A program made the position numbers and the translations under genes. DNA of 5,360 nt from contig JAITAY010000027.1 in assembly GCA_031283915.1 (NCBI GenBank), positions 1 to 5,360 of the forward strand, given 5' to 3'. The stretch comes from Tannerella sp. GTDB lineage: Bacteria; Bacteroidota; Bacteroidia; Bacteroidales; Tannerellaceae. Positions 5,355-5,360 of this stretch are shown in pieces (the first letter of the stretch is position 1; the number at the start of each line of letters is the position of its first letter). A model generated the notes under the pieces. That model saw nothing but the letters and a program-made list of their open reading frames with translations. It made no database searches and was not told where the DNA came from.

Positions 5355-5360
5355 AGGAGG
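5355..5360 (+). promoter_or_regulatory. AGGAGG at the window edge (possible ribosome binding site)
   Basis: The window ends in AGGAGG, a perfect Shine-Dalgarno core. A start codon 5-10 bases beyond the edge would make this the binding site of the next + strand gene. Bacteroidota seldom rely on such sites, so chance is quite possible. Confidence 0.2.

Larger units (their letters stand above)
4439..5360. other. 922-base intergenic stretch without a convincing gene, rich in palindromes
   Basis: No open frame in this stretch has the length, start context or motifs of a gene. It holds, in order, a long hairpin (4482-4582), a tandem palindrome array (4632-4796), a small hairpin GAAATC-ACTC-GATTTC (4877-4892), a nested inverted-repeat element (4910-5324), a short GC hairpin GGGC-GGAT-GCCC followed by TTTT (5265-5280), and a hairpin at 5305-5326. 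CTTCGC (4793-4798) and GCGAAG (4821-4826) form another weak pair. The stretch is less GC-rich than the genes before it, in keeping with non-coding DNA. Confidence 0.7.

Noticed and set aside
1..5360. A new defence, toxin-antitoxin or biosynthetic system
   Set aside because: All four complete genes belong to common metabolic families with intact motifs, and no toxin, nuclease, reverse transcriptase or carrier-protein signature is visible. The unusual content is confined to non-coding repeats.
4439..5360. tRNA, rRNA or other standard RNA gene
   Set aside because: No cloverleaf with a T-loop (GGTTCGAATCC-like) or ribosomal sequence is seen on either strand. The stems found are simple palindromes.

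Overview
The window looks like a chromosomal piece from a member of the phylum Bacteroidota, probably order Bacteroidales. The strongest sign is a promoter ahead of the third full gene that fits the Bacteroidetes primary-sigma consensus exactly (TTTG, 19 bases, TATCTTTG). A second good -7 box lies ahead of the first full gene, and AT-rich leaders largely replace Shine-Dalgarno sites. The protein variants also read like Bacteroidales homologues. Genus and family cannot be fixed from the window. Base composition is roughly balanced and slightly GC-rich in the genes.

Layout, all genes on the + strand. Bases 1-36 are the tail of an upstream gene. A short gap carries a 59-base near-perfect inverted repeat (71-129). 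Then come two apparent two-gene transcription units. Unit A (184-2155) encodes a Gfo/Idh/MocA oxidoreductase resembling the IolW/YdgJ group, and a PfkB/ribokinase-family kinase 10 bases behind it; a terminator-like hairpin overlaps the kinase stop codon. Unit B (2345-4438) has the clear promoter and encodes a PaaK-type (phenylacetate-CoA ligase family) adenylate-forming enzyme, followed 3 bases later by a Cof-type HAD-IIB phosphatase.

The genes suggest small-molecule metabolism: unit A would oxidise or reduce and phosphorylate a polyol or sugar, while unit B would activate a carboxylate and remove a phosphate. No substrate can be read from sequence, and nothing ties the two units into one pathway.

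The last 922 bases (4439-5360) hold no convincing gene but are dense in structure. In order: a ~100-base hairpin whose non-Watson-Crick pairs are all G.U on the + strand (4482-4582); a tandem array of 41-base units that are each imperfect palindromes with a changing centre base (4632-4796); and a nested inverted-repeat element of about 415 bases (4910-5324) with an inner 207-base core built from GCATCCC/GGGATGC hairpins. These look like REP/MITE-type elements or structured RNA, and this intergenic nest is the part most worth a second look. No CRISPR array, tRNA, rRNA, transposase or defence system was found.
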